From Streptomyces asoensis (GTDB taxonomy: Bacteria; Actinomycetota; Actinomycetes; Streptomycetales; Streptomycetaceae): a stretch of 64,000 bases of DNA. This document shows, one piece after another, positions 35,973 through 46,350 of this stretch. Position 1 is the stretch's first letter, and each line of letters begins with the position of its first letter. Made by a program: the position numbers and the translations under genes. The notes under the pieces were generated by a model, which saw nothing but the letters and a program-made list of their open reading frames with translations, did no database searches and was not told where the DNA came from. The stretch covers positions 2,976,001 to 3,040,000 of the forward strand of contig NZ_BNEB01000005.1 of assembly GCF_016860545.1 (NCBI RefSeq), given 5' to 3'.

Positions 35973-37733
35973 ATGTCCTTCTCGCGCAGAAACTTCCTCA
36001 TCGCCACCGGCGTCGCCGCGGCGTCGACGTCGGTGCTGAGCGCCTGCAGCAGCGGCAGCGAGGGGGGCTCCTCGCAGGACAAGGCCCCCAAGGTCGCCGG
36101 GTCGAAGACCGTCGAGATCCCGGTCGGCACCAAGGCCGACTCCACCGGCCCGGCCGCCGAGGTCCCCGGCGCGGTCAAGGGCGGGACGATCTACTCGCTC
36201 CAGCAGTTCGACATGGACCACATGGACCCGGCGCAGATCTACGTCTCGACCGAGGCCGCCATCACCGTCCCGATCATGCGTGGTCTGACCGGCTACAAGC
36301 TGGACGCCAAGGGCAACGCCACCCTGGTCGGCGACGCCGCGACCGACGCCGGCACCATGAAGGACGGCGGCAAGACCTGGTCCTTCACGCTGAAGGACGG
36401 TCTGAAGTGGGAGGACGGCGCCGAGGTCTCCGCCGACGACCTCCGCCACACCTTCGAGCGCCTCTTCGCCACCTTCGTCACCGAGGGCCCGCGCTACGTC
36501 CAGGACTTCCTGGTCGGCGGCGACAAGTACAAGGGTCCCTACGAGGGCAAGAAGCTCGACTCCATCGAGGTCGACGGCAAGACCATCACCTTCCGCCTCA
36601 AGGAAGCCCGCGCCGACTTCAACTTCACGCTCGCGATGCGCGCGTACTCCCTGGTGCCCAAGAAGCACGACACCAAGGAGAAGTACGACAAGCAGCCGAT
36701 CTCCTGCGGCCCCTACAAGGTCGAGAGCCGCAACATCGGCAAGTCGATGACCTTCGTGCGCAACGAGCACTGGGACCCGAAGACGGACCCGATCCGCAAC
36801 GCCTACCCGGACAAGTACCTGTTCCAGATGGGCTACGAGCTGGTCGCCTCCACCGACCGCTGGATCGCGGACAAGGGCACCGACCAGTACGCGGTGCCGA
36901 TCTTCAACGAGGTCGCGCCCGAGCGCATCGCCCAGGTCCTCACCAACGCCGACCTCAAGAAGCGCGTCCTCACCGCGGTCGACACGGTCACCTACTACTG
37001 GCCGATCAACATGACCCGGATCAAGGACCTCAAGGTCCGCCAGGCCATCAACTACGCCTGGCCGCACCAGCAGCTCCAGACCATCGGCGGCGGCGCCTAC
37101 AGCCAGGAGATCGCCACCACGATCTTCGCCCCGGTGACCCCCGGCTACACCAAGTTCGACCTGTACGGCGTCGACAAGAAGCCGGGTGGCGACCCCGAGA
37201 AGGCCAAGGCCCTGCTGAAGGAGGCCGGCAAGGTCGGCCAGAAGCTGGTCATCGCCTACCAGCAGTCGGACACCGCGGTGAAGACCGCCGTCGCCATCAA
37301 GAACGCGCTGGAGGCGGCCGGCTTCACGGTCGTCAACAAGCAGGTCGACAAGTCGACCTTCTACACCCAGATCGGCAAGATCGACAACGACTTCGACCTG
37401 TTCGCGGCCGGCTGGAGCCCGGACTGGCCGAACGGCTACTCGCAGTTCTACCCCTGCTGGAGCGGCAAGAACATCGGCGACGGCCGCAGCAACTACGCCC
37501 AGCTGAACGACCCGAGCGTCAACAAGGCCATCGACGCGGCGTCCCAGATCTCGGACGTGGCCGAGGCCAACAAGGCCTGGGGCAACATCGACAAGATGAT
37601 CATGGAGCTGGCCGCGGTCGTTCCGGACTACCACAAGATCCGTAACTACCTGTACGGCTCCAAGGTCGGCAACGTCCTGTGGGACAACGCCAACACCTGC
37701 GTCGCACTCTGCAAGCTCTACGCCAAGAAGTAA
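35973..37733 (+). CDS. bldK-type operon 2: Tat-type peptide-binding lipoprotein (BldKB paralogue)
   Basis: This 586-residue protein starts MSFSRRNFLIATG, a textbook twin-arginine motif, followed by the lipobox LSAC (Cys about 22). It should therefore be exported folded by Tat and lipidated. The rest is an SBP family 5 protein with TGPAAEVPGAVKGGTI, DPAQIYVSTEAA and WEDGAEVSADDLRHTFERLF, sharing these segments with the binding protein at 50639-52444. The frame continues upstream to 35862, but the Tat start is clearly the real one. Ligand unknown; paralogy to BldKB suggests an oligopeptide. A strong hairpin follows the stop. Confidence 0.9.
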   Translation: MSFSRRNFLIATGVAAASTSVLSACSSGSEGGSSQDKAPKVAGSKTVEIPVGTKADSTGPAAEVPGAVKGGTIYSLQQFDMDHMDPAQIYVSTEAAITVPIMRGLTGYKLDAKGNATLVGDAATDAGTMKDGGKTWSFTLKDGLKWEDGAEVSADDLRHTFERLFATFVTEGPRYVQDFLVGGDKYKGPYEGKKLDSIEVDGKTITFRLKEARADFNFTLAMRAYSLVPKKHDTKEKYDKQPISCGPYKVESRNIGKSMTFVRNEHWDPKTDPIRNAYPDKYLFQMGYELVASTDRWIADKGTDQYAVPIFNEVAPERIAQVLTNADLKKRVLTAVDTVTYYWPINMTRIKDLKVRQAINYAWPHQQLQTIGGGAYSQEIATTIFAPVTPGYTKFDLYGVDKKPGGDPEKAKALLKEAGKVGQKLVIAYQQSDTAVKTAVAIKNALEAAGFTVVNKQVDKSTFYTQIGKIDNDFDLFAAGWSPDWPNGYSQFYPCWSGKNIGDGRSNYAQLNDPSVNKAIDAASQISDVAEANKAWGNIDKMIMELAAVVPDYHKIRNYLYGSKVGNVLWDNANTCVALCKLYAKK

Positions 37734-37746
37734 GCGCACGCCCCCC

Positions 37747-37774
37747 GGGGGTGGCCGTCACCACGGCCACCCCC
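37747..37774 (+). terminator. Hairpin after the binding-protein gene of operon 2
   Basis: A perfect 12-bp stem (gggggtggccgt / acggccaccccc) with a 4-base loop starts 13 bases after the stop. It probably protects the binding-protein mRNA end and limits read-through, giving more binding protein than permease. Confidence 0.8.
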
Positions 37775-37834
37775 TGCGGTCCACCCCCCTCTCCTTACCG
37801 CGGCGACGGCGCCCCGTCCGGAAAGTCACGCCTC

Positions 37835-38815
37835 ATGTTCCGCTTCCTCGTCCGCCGGGTCACCGGCGCGCTGGTCATCCTCCTGATCATCAGCGCCATC
37901 ACCTTCTGGCTCTTCTACGCCGTCCCGCGTGACCCCGCCATGATGTCCTGCGGCAAGAACTGCACGCCGGAGAACCTGGCGCAGATCCGGAAGAACCTGG
38001 GCATCGACCACTCCATCCCGGTGCAGTACTGGTACTGGCTGAAGGGCGTCTTCGCCGGTCGCGACTACGCCGGTTACGGGTACTGCGACGCGCCCTGCTT
38101 CGGCTACTCCTTCGCCAACAACGTGCCGGTCTTCGACACGATCATGGACCGTCTGCCGACGACCCTCTCGCTCGCCTTCGGCGCGGCCGCCGTCTTCCTG
38201 GTCCTCGGTGTCGGCGCGGGCATGCTCGCCGCCCTCAAGCAGGGCAAGCTCCTGGACAAGGCCGCCAGCTCGGCGTCGCTGCTCGGCTCCTCGCTCCAGA
38301 TCTACTTCGTCGGCTACATCGCGATGTACTACTTCGTCGCCCAGCTGGGCTGGCTCGACCAGCCGTCCTGGACCCCGCTGAGCGACGACCCGGTCGCCTG
38401 GTTCTCCGGGCTCCTGCTGCCCTGGCTGGTCCTGGCGATCATCTTCACCGCCAACTACACCCGTATGACCCGCTCGCAGCTCGTGGAGCAGCTGAGCGAG
38501 GACTACGTCCGCACCGCCCGCGCCAAGGGTCTGTCCCAGTCGAACGTGTTCTTCCGGTTCGCCTGGCGGGGTGCGATGGGTCCCATCGTCACGGTGTTCG
38601 GCATCGACCTCGGCACGCTGATCGGCGGTGCCATCATCACCGAGCAGACGTTCAGCCTCCCCGGCATCGGCCGGCTCGCGGTGAAGTCCGTGGACCAGAG
38701 CGACCTGCCCATGCTGCTGGGTGTGACCATCCTGGCCGCGGGCGCGATCGTGTTCTTCAACATCATCGTCGATGCCGTCTACGCTCTCATCGACCCGCGG
38801 ATCCGGCTCGCCTGA
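37835..38815 (+). CDS. bldK-type operon 2: permease (BldKC/OppB type)
   Basis: The 326-residue protein starts MFRFLVRRVTGALVILLI and has six membrane segments. The first periplasmic loop is Cys-rich: MMSCGKNCTPENLAQI and GYGYCDAPCFGYSF, four cysteines conserved in the paralogue at 49535-50515 and likely disulphide-bonded outside the cell. The EAA loop contains RTARAKGLSQSNVFFRFAWR. Pairs with the first permease. Confidence 0.92.
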   Translation: MFRFLVRRVTGALVILLIISAITFWLFYAVPRDPAMMSCGKNCTPENLAQIRKNLGIDHSIPVQYWYWLKGVFAGRDYAGYGYCDAPCFGYSFANNVPVFDTIMDRLPTTLSLAFGAAAVFLVLGVGAGMLAALKQGKLLDKAASSASLLGSSLQIYFVGYIAMYYFVAQLGWLDQPSWTPLSDDPVAWFSGLLLPWLVLAIIFTANYTRMTRSQLVEQLSEDYVRTARAKGLSQSNVFFRFAWRGAMGPIVTVFGIDLGTLIGGAIITEQTFSLPGIGRLAVKSVDQSDLPMLLGVTILAAGAIVFFNIIVDAVYALIDPRIRLA

Positions 38816-38863
38816 CCTCCGCCAAGCCCCCTACCTCTCGCATCACCCCCCAGGAGCGTCCCC

Positions 38864-39901
38864 GTGACGAGCACCGATCAGCAGCCCTTCCTCTCCGTCA
38901 GGGACCTGAAAGTCCATTTCTCCACCGAGGACGGCATCGTCAAGGCCGTCGACGGGCTCTCCTTCGACCTGCTGAAGGGCAAGACGCTCGGCATCGTGGG
39001 CGAGTCGGGCTCCGGCAAGTCGGTCACCAACCTGGCCATCCTGGGTCTGCACGACCGCGCCCGCACGGCGATCGAGGGCGAGATCCTGCTGGACGACAAG
39101 GAGTTGCTGACCGCCACCGAGAGGGAGCTCGAGCGGCTGCGCGGCAACAAGATGTCGATGATCTTCCAGGACGCGCTGGCGTCGCTGTCGCCGTACCACA
39201 CGATCGGCAAGCAGATCGGTGAGACGTACCGCAAGCACACCGGCGCCTCCAAGTCCCAGGCCCGCGCCCGGGCCATCGAGATGCTCAAGCGGGTCGGGAT
39301 CCCGCAGCCGGAGATGCGGGTGGACGACTACCCGCACCAGTTCTCCGGCGGTATGCGCCAGCGCGCGATGATCGCCATGGCGCTGGTCTGCGACCCCGAA
39401 CTGCTCATCGCCGACGAGCCGACCACGGCCCTGGACGTGACCGTGCAGGCCCAGATCATGGACCTGCTCAAGGACCTCCAGCAGGAGTTCGGCACCGCGA
39501 TCATCTTCATCACGCACGACCTGGGCGTCATCGCCGACATCGCCGACGACGTGCTGGTCATGTACGGCGGCCGGTGTGTGGAGCGGGGGACGAAGAAGGA
39601 GGTGCTGCGCAGTCCGCAGCACCCCTACACCCTCGGTCTGCTGAGCTCGATGCCGAGCCTCGACCACCCCGTCGATGTTCCGCTCAACCCGATCCCCGGC
39701 TCGCCGCCCTCGCTGCTGAACCCGCCGACGGGCTGCCGCTTCCACCCCCGGTGCACCTTCGCCGAGAAGGTCGAGGGGGGACTGTGCTCCAGGGAGCAGC
39801 CGCTGCTGGAGATCACGAACGGGCGGGGTTCCGCCTGCCACCTGACCTCCGACCAGCGCGCCGAGTACTTCGCCGAGCTCGCCGGCAGCGCGACGAACTG
39901 A
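38864..39901 (+). CDS. bldK-type operon 2: ATPase (BldKD/OppD type)
   Basis: This 345-residue protein carries Walker A GESGSGKSV, signature FSGGMRQR and Walker B LLIADEPTTALD. Its C-terminal extension has the Cys pattern CRFHPRCTF ... LCSRE ... SACHL. It starts at a GTG with aggagc ten bases upstream. Works with the next ATPase as a heterodimer. Long segments are identical to the paralogue at 48438-49499. Confidence 0.92.
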   Translation: MTSTDQQPFLSVRDLKVHFSTEDGIVKAVDGLSFDLLKGKTLGIVGESGSGKSVTNLAILGLHDRARTAIEGEILLDDKELLTATERELERLRGNKMSMIFQDALASLSPYHTIGKQIGETYRKHTGASKSQARARAIEMLKRVGIPQPEMRVDDYPHQFSGGMRQRAMIAMALVCDPELLIADEPTTALDVTVQAQIMDLLKDLQQEFGTAIIFITHDLGVIADIADDVLVMYGGRCVERGTKKEVLRSPQHPYTLGLLSSMPSLDHPVDVPLNPIPGSPPSLLNPPTGCRFHPRCTFAEKVEGGLCSREQPLLEITNGRGSACHLTSDQRAEYFAELAGSATN

Positions 39902-39927
39902 CGTACAAAAGACGGGACTTCATCACC

Positions 39928-40989
<1,062 letters not shown>

Positions 40990-41076
40990 CACACCCCTTT
41001 TCGTCAGCCGCCCCCTTTCGGAGCGGACTTTCCCGGCCCATTGACCCGAGCCCATGAACGTCCGGTCCAGGGGAAG

Positions 41077-41105
41077 AAGGCCCGCGCTCACCCAGCGCGG
41101 GCCTT
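41077..41105 (+). terminator. Terminator of bldK-type operon 2
   Basis: A perfect 12-bp stem (aaggcccgcgct / agcgcgggcctt) with a 5-base loop lies 88 bases after the last ATPase and before the SARP gene, so the SARP has its own promoter in the remaining 160 bases. Confidence 0.85.
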
Positions 41106-41265
41106 CACTCGCTCCCGCCCCCTCCCCCCTCTCTCCGCGCCCGCACGCCCGCGCCACCGCACCGTTCACGCAGCCGGCGGCAGCCACCCCGTGCAGCATC
41201 CATGCACGAGCCGAACACCGCGCCTGCACAGTGGTCCTCGACCGAACGGACGCAACGGGGGGCAC

Positions 41266-42069
41266 ATGGAGATTCAGCTGCTGGGATGCGTCGAGGCACG
41301 CGCCCGCTCCGGCGGCGACAAGCTGCCGCTTCCGCACGGCACCAAACTGCTGCTGGCGGCGCTGGCCTGGACCCCCGGCGCGTTCGTGGCCGACGAGACG
41401 CTGATCGAGCGGGTCTGGCAGGAACGCCGGCCGCAGCATCCGCGGGAGGCCCTGTACATCCAGGCCACCCGGCTGCGCAAGGCGCTGCGGGCCGACGGTC
41501 AGTGCGCCGAGGGGTTCGAGCTGATCCGCAAGCGGGGCGGGTACGTCCTGGCGATCGACGAGCACGGCGTCGACACCGCGCGGTTCCGGGCCCTCGTCCG
41601 GCGGGCGCAGCAGGAGGCCCGCGCCGGTGAGAGCGACGCGGCCGTCGGCCTCTACGCACAGGCCCTGGAGCTGTGGCGGGGCGAACCCCTGTCCGACGTG
41701 CGCACGCCGTGGGCGGAGTCGACCCGGGTGACGCTGCGGCGCGAGCACCGGGAGGCGCTGATCGCCAGCACCGAGCTGTACCTGCGGGCGGGACGCCACG
41801 AGGAGTGCCTGCCGCAGCTGCACTGGCTGGCGGAGATGCACCCCTTCGACGAGAAGGTCACGGGCCTGCTGATGCTCGCCCTGCACCGCGGGGGACGGCA
41901 GGCCGACGCGCTGCACTGCTACCAGGTGCTGCGGCTGCGGATGGTCGACCTGCTGGGCTGCGAACCGGGCCCGGAGCTGCGGTCCCTGCACGAGCGGATC
42001 CTCGCCCGCGACCCGAGGCTGCGGCCGCGGCCCGCCGGCGCGTACGCAGCGTCGGCCGCGTCCGCCTGA
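41266..42069 (+). CDS. Small SARP regulator (OmpR-type DNA-binding plus BTAD)
   Basis: This 267-residue protein has an N-terminal OmpR-like winged helix (about 1-92; LLLAALAWTPGAFVADETLIERVW, then ALYIQATRLRKAL and the wing RKRGGYVLAI), then the bacterial transcriptional activator domain (about 98-245, with ALELWRGEPLSDV and LLMLALHRGGRQADAL). SARPs activate secondary-metabolite genes by binding short direct repeats. ATG at 41266 starts MEIQLLG; a longer frame to 41041 covers the terminator and is not real. Its target is unknown; it converges on the AfsR-like gene with 27 bases between. Confidence 0.9.
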   Translation: MEIQLLGCVEARARSGGDKLPLPHGTKLLLAALAWTPGAFVADETLIERVWQERRPQHPREALYIQATRLRKALRADGQCAEGFELIRKRGGYVLAIDEHGVDTARFRALVRRAQQEARAGESDAAVGLYAQALELWRGEPLSDVRTPWAESTRVTLRREHREALIASTELYLRAGRHEECLPQLHWLAEMHPFDEKVTGLLMLALHRGGRQADALHCYQVLRLRMVDLLGCEPGPELRSLHERILARDPRLRPRPAGAYAASAASA

Positions 42070-42096
42070 GCGGCGCCGCCGGGGGGGGCGGCCGCT

Positions 42097-45000
42097 TCAG
42101 GCGTCGAAGTGCTCGGTCAGATACAGGGTCAGGCGGGATTCCGCGTCCGGAGGGAGCTCACGATGACGATGGCGGGGCGGCGGGCGGTGCCCGTCGGACG
42201 ACGGACGCGGGTCCAGCGCCGCGTACAGGGCGGCCGCCGCCGCGCCGGCCTCGTGCGCGGCCGCGCTGTCGCCGCCGGCCTCGTGGAGCTGGGCCAGGGC
42301 CTGTGCGGCACGGGCGTGCAGCAGCCGCTGCCCGGATTCCCCGGCCAGTTCGGCGGCCCGGCCCGCCGCGGCGCGGGCCCGGGCGAGCGGGTCGTCACCG
42401 GCGCCGCGGGGCCCGGAGCCGGGGTCCATGAGGGTCAGCGCCGTGGTGAGGTGGATGCGGGGCAGCGCGAGGGGGGTGCCGTCGGCCGCGAGGCGCTCGG
42501 CGCGCTCCAGGTGGTCGAGGGCCTCGGCCGGGCGGCCCTGGGCGCGGGCCAGGTCGGCGCGGGTGAGCAGGACCTCGACGAGGCCCGCGCGGTGGCCGGT
42601 GCGCTCGGCGATCTCGAAGGCGTCGTCCAGGTGCCCCGCCGTCTCCTCGGCGCGGTCCGCGCGCAGCTTCACCGCCGCGAGCCCCACCAGGCTGTCGACC
42701 TGGCAGTTGCGGTTCTCCACCCTGCGGGAGACGGCCAGGGCGTCCTCGTAGGCGAGGAGCGCGCGCTCGTCGCGGCCCGCGTCGGCGTGCACCCGGCCCA
42801 GCGCCTCCAGGGCGACGGCCTCCGTGTAGGCGGACCCGGAGTCACGGGAGACCAGGAAGCAGGTGCGCAGCGCGGCCGTCGCCTCCTCGTACCGGGCCTG
42901 CCGCTGGCGGACCAGGGCGAGGTTGACGAGGGCCATCGCGCGGTTGTGGTGGACCGTGTCCCCGATCAGGTCGAGCGCCGCGAGGGCGGCCTTCTCGGCC
43001 TCGTCCAGGCGTCCCAGGGCGAGGTTCAGGGACGCCGTGTTGATCAGCATGATCTCGACGTTCTTGACGTTGTCCAGGGTGCGGTAGAGCGCGAGGGCGC
43101 GGTCGTAGCAGGGCAGCGCCCGGCGCAGTTCGCCCAGCAGCTTGAGGGTGACGCCCTTGCCCTGGAGGCTGCCGGCCTCGCCGTACGCCCAGCCCGCGCT
43201 GCGCGCCAGTTCCTCCGCCTCCTCGTACTCGGCCAGGGCTCCCCGCAGGTCCCCGTTGCGCCAGCGGGCGCTGCCCAGGGACAGGCACATGGACGCCTGG
43301 CCGACCTGGTCGCCGTCGCGCGCGGCGACCTCCCGGGCGAGACCGGCGAGCCGCATCCAGTCGGAGAGGGGACGCCGGTGGTGGAAGAGGTCCTGGAGCG
43401 CGTCCACCAGCCACCACACATAGCGCGCCGGGCCGTGTTCGGCGGCGTGCCCGATCGCGGCCGCGAGGTCGTCCCACTCGTCGTCGAGCCAGGCGTAGGC
43501 CTCCTCGGCGTCGGCGAACTTCCGCGGCAGGGAGCCCTCGACGGCGGGCGGCCGGTTGCGCATGACGTACAGGCCGGCCGTGGCCGCCGCGTCGACCACG
43601 CTCTGGAGGTAGTGGTCGAGGACCCGGGTGACGGCGCGGGCCCGCTCCTCGGGCGTGTCCTCGGCGGCCGTGCGGTCCCGGGCGTACTCGTGCACGAGGT
43701 CGTGCCAGGCCGGACGGCCGTGCTCGACGTCACGCAGCAGGTGGACCCGCTGGGCCAGCCGCAGCAGGTCGGCCAGGCGGTGTTCGTCGGTGCCGGCCGC
43801 GGCGGCGGCCGCGGGGACCGACCTGCCGGTGCCCGGCAGGACGCCCAGCGAACGGAACGCGTGCCGGGCGTCGTCGGGCAGCGCCCCGTACGACAGGTCG
43901 AGCGCGGCCCGCACCGCGACGGACTCCTCGCCCTCGACGTGCAGCCGGGCCAGCCGGCCGCGGTCCGCGAGGTCCCGGACGTACGCGCGGATACTGCCTG
44001 GCCGGTCGCCGATCCAGGACCCCGCGACGCACAGCGCGAGCGGCAGGCGGTCGCAGAGCTCGACCAGCCGGGCCGCGGCCTCCGGGTCGGCGGCCACCGC
44101 CTCCGCGCCGACCGCCCCGCTGATCAGCTCCAGTGCCGCGGCGCCGTCGAGGACGTCGCAGGACACCCGGTAGGCGCCGTCCAGGGTGACCAGGCCGCTG
44201 AGTCTGTCGCGGCTCGTCACCAATGTCAGCGAGCCCGCTGAGGCGGGCAGCAACCGCCGTACGTACGAGGCGTCGGCCACGTCGTCGAGGACGACCAGCA
44301 CCCTGCGGTCCGCGAGCAGCGTCCGGTACAGCGCGGTCTGTGCCCCGGCGCCCAGCGGGATGTCGCGCGGGGCGCAGCCCAGTCCCTGGAGGAGCAGCGG
44401 CAGCGCCTCCTCGGGGGTCATCGGCTCGGCGTTGTCGAAGCCGCGCATGTCGAGGAAGAGCTGGCCGTCGGGGAAGCGGTCGGCGACCCGGTGGGCCCAG
44501 TTCAGTGCCAGGGCGCTCTTGCCGACGCCCGCCGGTCCGACGATCAGGGCGAGTGGTTCGGCGGTGCGCAGACAGGAGTCGAGGCGGACGAGTTCCCGCT
44601 CGCGTCCCACGAAACGGCGTGGGGTGTGCGGGAGCTGACGCGGCACGGGACGCCCGGGCGCGGACGGGGGCGCGGGGCGCGCGGGAGGGGCGGCCCCCGA
44701 GCCGCCGCCCCGCAGCAGCCGCTGGTGCAGGTCCCTGAGGTCGGAGGAGGGCTCCATGGCGAGTTCGTCCACCATGCGCCGGCGCAGCGCGGTGTACAGC
44801 TCCAGGGCCTCGGCGCTGCGGCCGTCGCGGTGCAGGGCGCGCATCAGCAGGCCGTGCGGGCGCTCGCGCAGCGGATGGGCGGCGGTCAGCCGCAGGAGTT
44901 CGGCGATGGCCTCCCGGTGGCGGCCGGTCTCGATCCCCGCCTCGGCAACGCCCTCCCGGGCCACCAGGTGCAGTTCGCCGAGGCGTTGCCGCTCGGCCTC

Positions 45001-45450
45001 GCGCACCGCGGCCTCCGGCAGGTCGGACAGCGGCTCGTCCCGCCACAGCGCGAGGGCCTGCCCGCCGCAGCGCCGGGCGGTCCGCCAGTCACCGCGGCCC
45101 GCGGCCCGCGAGGCCTCCCGGATGAGGTTCTCGAACGCCAGCAGGTCGAGTTCGTCCGGGCCCGCGTGCATGACGTAGCCGGGCCGCCGGGTGGTCAGCA
45201 GCTCCGTCCCCGCCGGGCCGAGCGCCCGCCGCACCTCGGCGACGAGGGCGCGCACCCGTGCCGCGCCGGCGCCGGGCGGCCGGTCGTCCCACAGGCACTG
45301 GATCAGCCGGTCGACGGAGACGACGTGGTTGGCGTGGAGCAGCAGTACGGCGCACAGCGCCCGTTGCCGGCCGGTGAGGACGACCGCCTGTCCGTCGACC
45401 TCGACGTCCAGGGGTCCGAGCAGGCGGAACCGGGGCCGTGGGGTGAGCAT
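42097..45450 (-). CDS. AfsR-like SARP with NB-ARC ATPase and TPR domains (STAND regulator)
   Basis: This 1117-residue protein has four parts. The order is an OmpR-type DNA-binding domain (about 1-95), BTAD (about 97-245), a Pro/Ala linker, an NB-ARC ATPase (about 275-560) and a long TPR region (about 690-1040, with motifs such as ALPCYDRALALYRTL). The ATPase has Walker A GPAGVGKSAL and Walker B VLVVLDDV. This is the AfsR architecture; AfsR itself is near 993 residues and is activated by phosphorylation to control antibiotic production. The TPR part probably senses a ligand or partner. It stands between two peptide importers, so peptide sensing is a tempting inference only. A candidate direct-repeat operator lies upstream at 45714-45731. 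Confidence 0.92.
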   Translation of the reverse strand: MLTPRPRFRLLGPLDVEVDGQAVVLTGRQRALCAVLLLHANHVVSVDRLIQCLWDDRPPGAGAARVRALVAEVRRALGPAGTELLTTRRPGYVMHAGPDELDLLAFENLIREASRAAGRGDWRTARRCGGQALALWRDEPLSDLPEAAVREAERQRLGELHLVAREGVAEAGIETGRHREAIAELLRLTAAHPLRERPHGLLMRALHRDGRSAEALELYTALRRRMVDELAMEPSSDLRDLHQRLLRGGGSGAAPPARPAPPSAPGRPVPRQLPHTPRRFVGRERELVRLDSCLRTAEPLALIVGPAGVGKSALALNWAHRVADRFPDGQLFLDMRGFDNAEPMTPEEALPLLLQGLGCAPRDIPLGAGAQTALYRTLLADRRVLVVLDDVADASYVRRLLPASAGSLTLVTSRDRLSGLVTLDGAYRVSCDVLDGAAALELISGAVGAEAVAADPEAAARLVELCDRLPLALCVAGSWIGDRPGSIRAYVRDLADRGRLARLHVEGEESVAVRAALDLSYGALPDDARHAFRSLGVLPGTGRSVPAAAAAAGTDEHRLADLLRLAQRVHLLRDVEHGRPAWHDLVHEYARDRTAAEDTPEERARAVTRVLDHYLQSVVDAAATAGLYVMRNRPPAVEGSLPRKFADAEEAYAWLDDEWDDLAAAIGHAAEHGPARYVWWLVDALQDLFHHRRPLSDWMRLAGLAREVAARDGDQVGQASMCLSLGSARWRNGDLRGALAEYEEAEELARSAGWAYGEAGSLQGKGVTLKLLGELRRALPCYDRALALYRTLDNVKNVEIMLINTASLNLALGRLDEAEKAALAALDLIGDTVHHNRAMALVNLALVRQRQARYEEATAALRTCFLVSRDSGSAYTEAVALEALGRVHADAGRDERALLAYEDALAVSRRVENRNCQVDSLVGLAAVKLRADRAEETAGHLDDAFEIAERTGHRAGLVEVLLTRADLARAQGRPAEALDHLERAERLAADGTPLALPRIHLTTALTLMDPGSGPRGAGDDPLARARAAAGRAAELAGESGQRLLHARAAQALAQLHEAGGDSAAAHEAGAAAAALYAALDPRPSSDGHRPPPRHRHRELPPDAESRLTLYLTEHFDA

Positions 45451-45713
45451 TCACAGAACGTAGTCCAGGGGCGAACGGCCGGGCAACGCGGAGCTGCGCG
45501 AAGGCGAACGCCCCGGCGCCCGGACGTCGTGATCCGGCCAACTCCGCGACCGCGCGCGAGCGCCGGCGCCGGCGCCCCCGGCCCTGCCCGGCACCGGCTC
45601 CGGGCCGGGCACCGCGGCCCGCCTCGCGGGTGCGGAGCGGGGCGGGCGCCGCGTGTCCCCCGTCGTCGGCCCGCCCCGCACCCGCAGTCTCTCCGGGCCG
45701 TCTTTCCGGATTC

Positions 45714-45731
45714 TTTCACCGGTCTTTCACC
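45714..45731. promoter_or_regulatory. 11-base-spaced direct repeat upstream of the AfsR-like gene
   Basis: The heptamer tttcacc occurs at 45714-45720 and again at 45725-45731, one 11-base period apart. Repeats of gttcacc-like units with this spacing are the form of PHO boxes and AfsR/SARP operators in Streptomyces. It lies in the 295-base gap between the DinB-fold gene and the AfsR-like start; the rest of that gap shows nothing else I can name. Confidence 0.35.
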
Positions 45732-45745
45732 GCGCGGCGGCGCCG

Positions 45746-46252
45746 TCAGACGCCGGTGCGGCCGTCGATCAGTTCGCGCAGGATGTCGAGGTGGCCGTTG
45801 TGCCGGGCCGTCTCCTCGATCAGGTGCAGAAGGATCCAGCGCAGGTCGACATGACGGCCGTCGCCCGCCGCCCGCTGCGCCCGGGCGCCGAGGTCGTGGC
45901 CGGCGACCAGTTCACGGTGGCGCACCGCCTCCGCGGCGTACTCGTCGAGCACCTGCGCGAGCGGGAGGTCGACGGCGATGCGCATTTCGCGGTCGGGGTC
46001 CTCGTCGGTCCACGGCCCCTCGTCCTCCTCGCCGAGGAACACGACCCGGAACCAGTAGTACTCGACCCAGCGCAGGTGGTTCACCAGGCCGCTCATGGTC
46101 ATCAGCGGCGAAGCGGGCAGGGGCGCCTTGCGGGCGTCCTCGTCGGAGAGGTCCTCGCACTTGGCGCGGGCGGTGTCCCGGGCGTAGTCGAGGAAGGTGG
46201 TGAGCTGGGTGCGTTCGTCCCAGGCGGAGGGCATGTCGTCGATTCTCGTCAT
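45746..46252 (-). CDS. DinB-fold protein (DUF664, mycothiol-dependent type)
   Basis: This 168-residue four-helix protein of the DinB/DUF664 superfamily has candidate metal ligands in GLVNHLRWVE, YAAEAVRHRELV and EETARHNGHLD. Actinobacterial members are often mycothiol-dependent transferases or detoxification enzymes; mshB in this window shows the host makes mycothiol. ATG at 46252. It is divergent from the methyltransferase gene with overlapping upstream regions. Confidence 0.85.
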   Translation of the reverse strand: MTRIDDMPSAWDERTQLTTFLDYARDTARAKCEDLSDEDARKAPLPASPLMTMSGLVNHLRWVEYYWFRVVFLGEEDEGPWTDEDPDREMRIAVDLPLAQVLDEYAAEAVRHRELVAGHDLGARAQRAAGDGRHVDLRWILLHLIEETARHNGHLDILRELIDGRTGV

Positions 46253-46350
46253 CGCGGACGAGGATGTCCGGCCGCCGGACGCCTGTCGAGGGGATTACGG
46301 ATGTTGTGGATCTTGTCCTGTGCCGCTGCGGGGTGTGTCAGACTGCCGCG

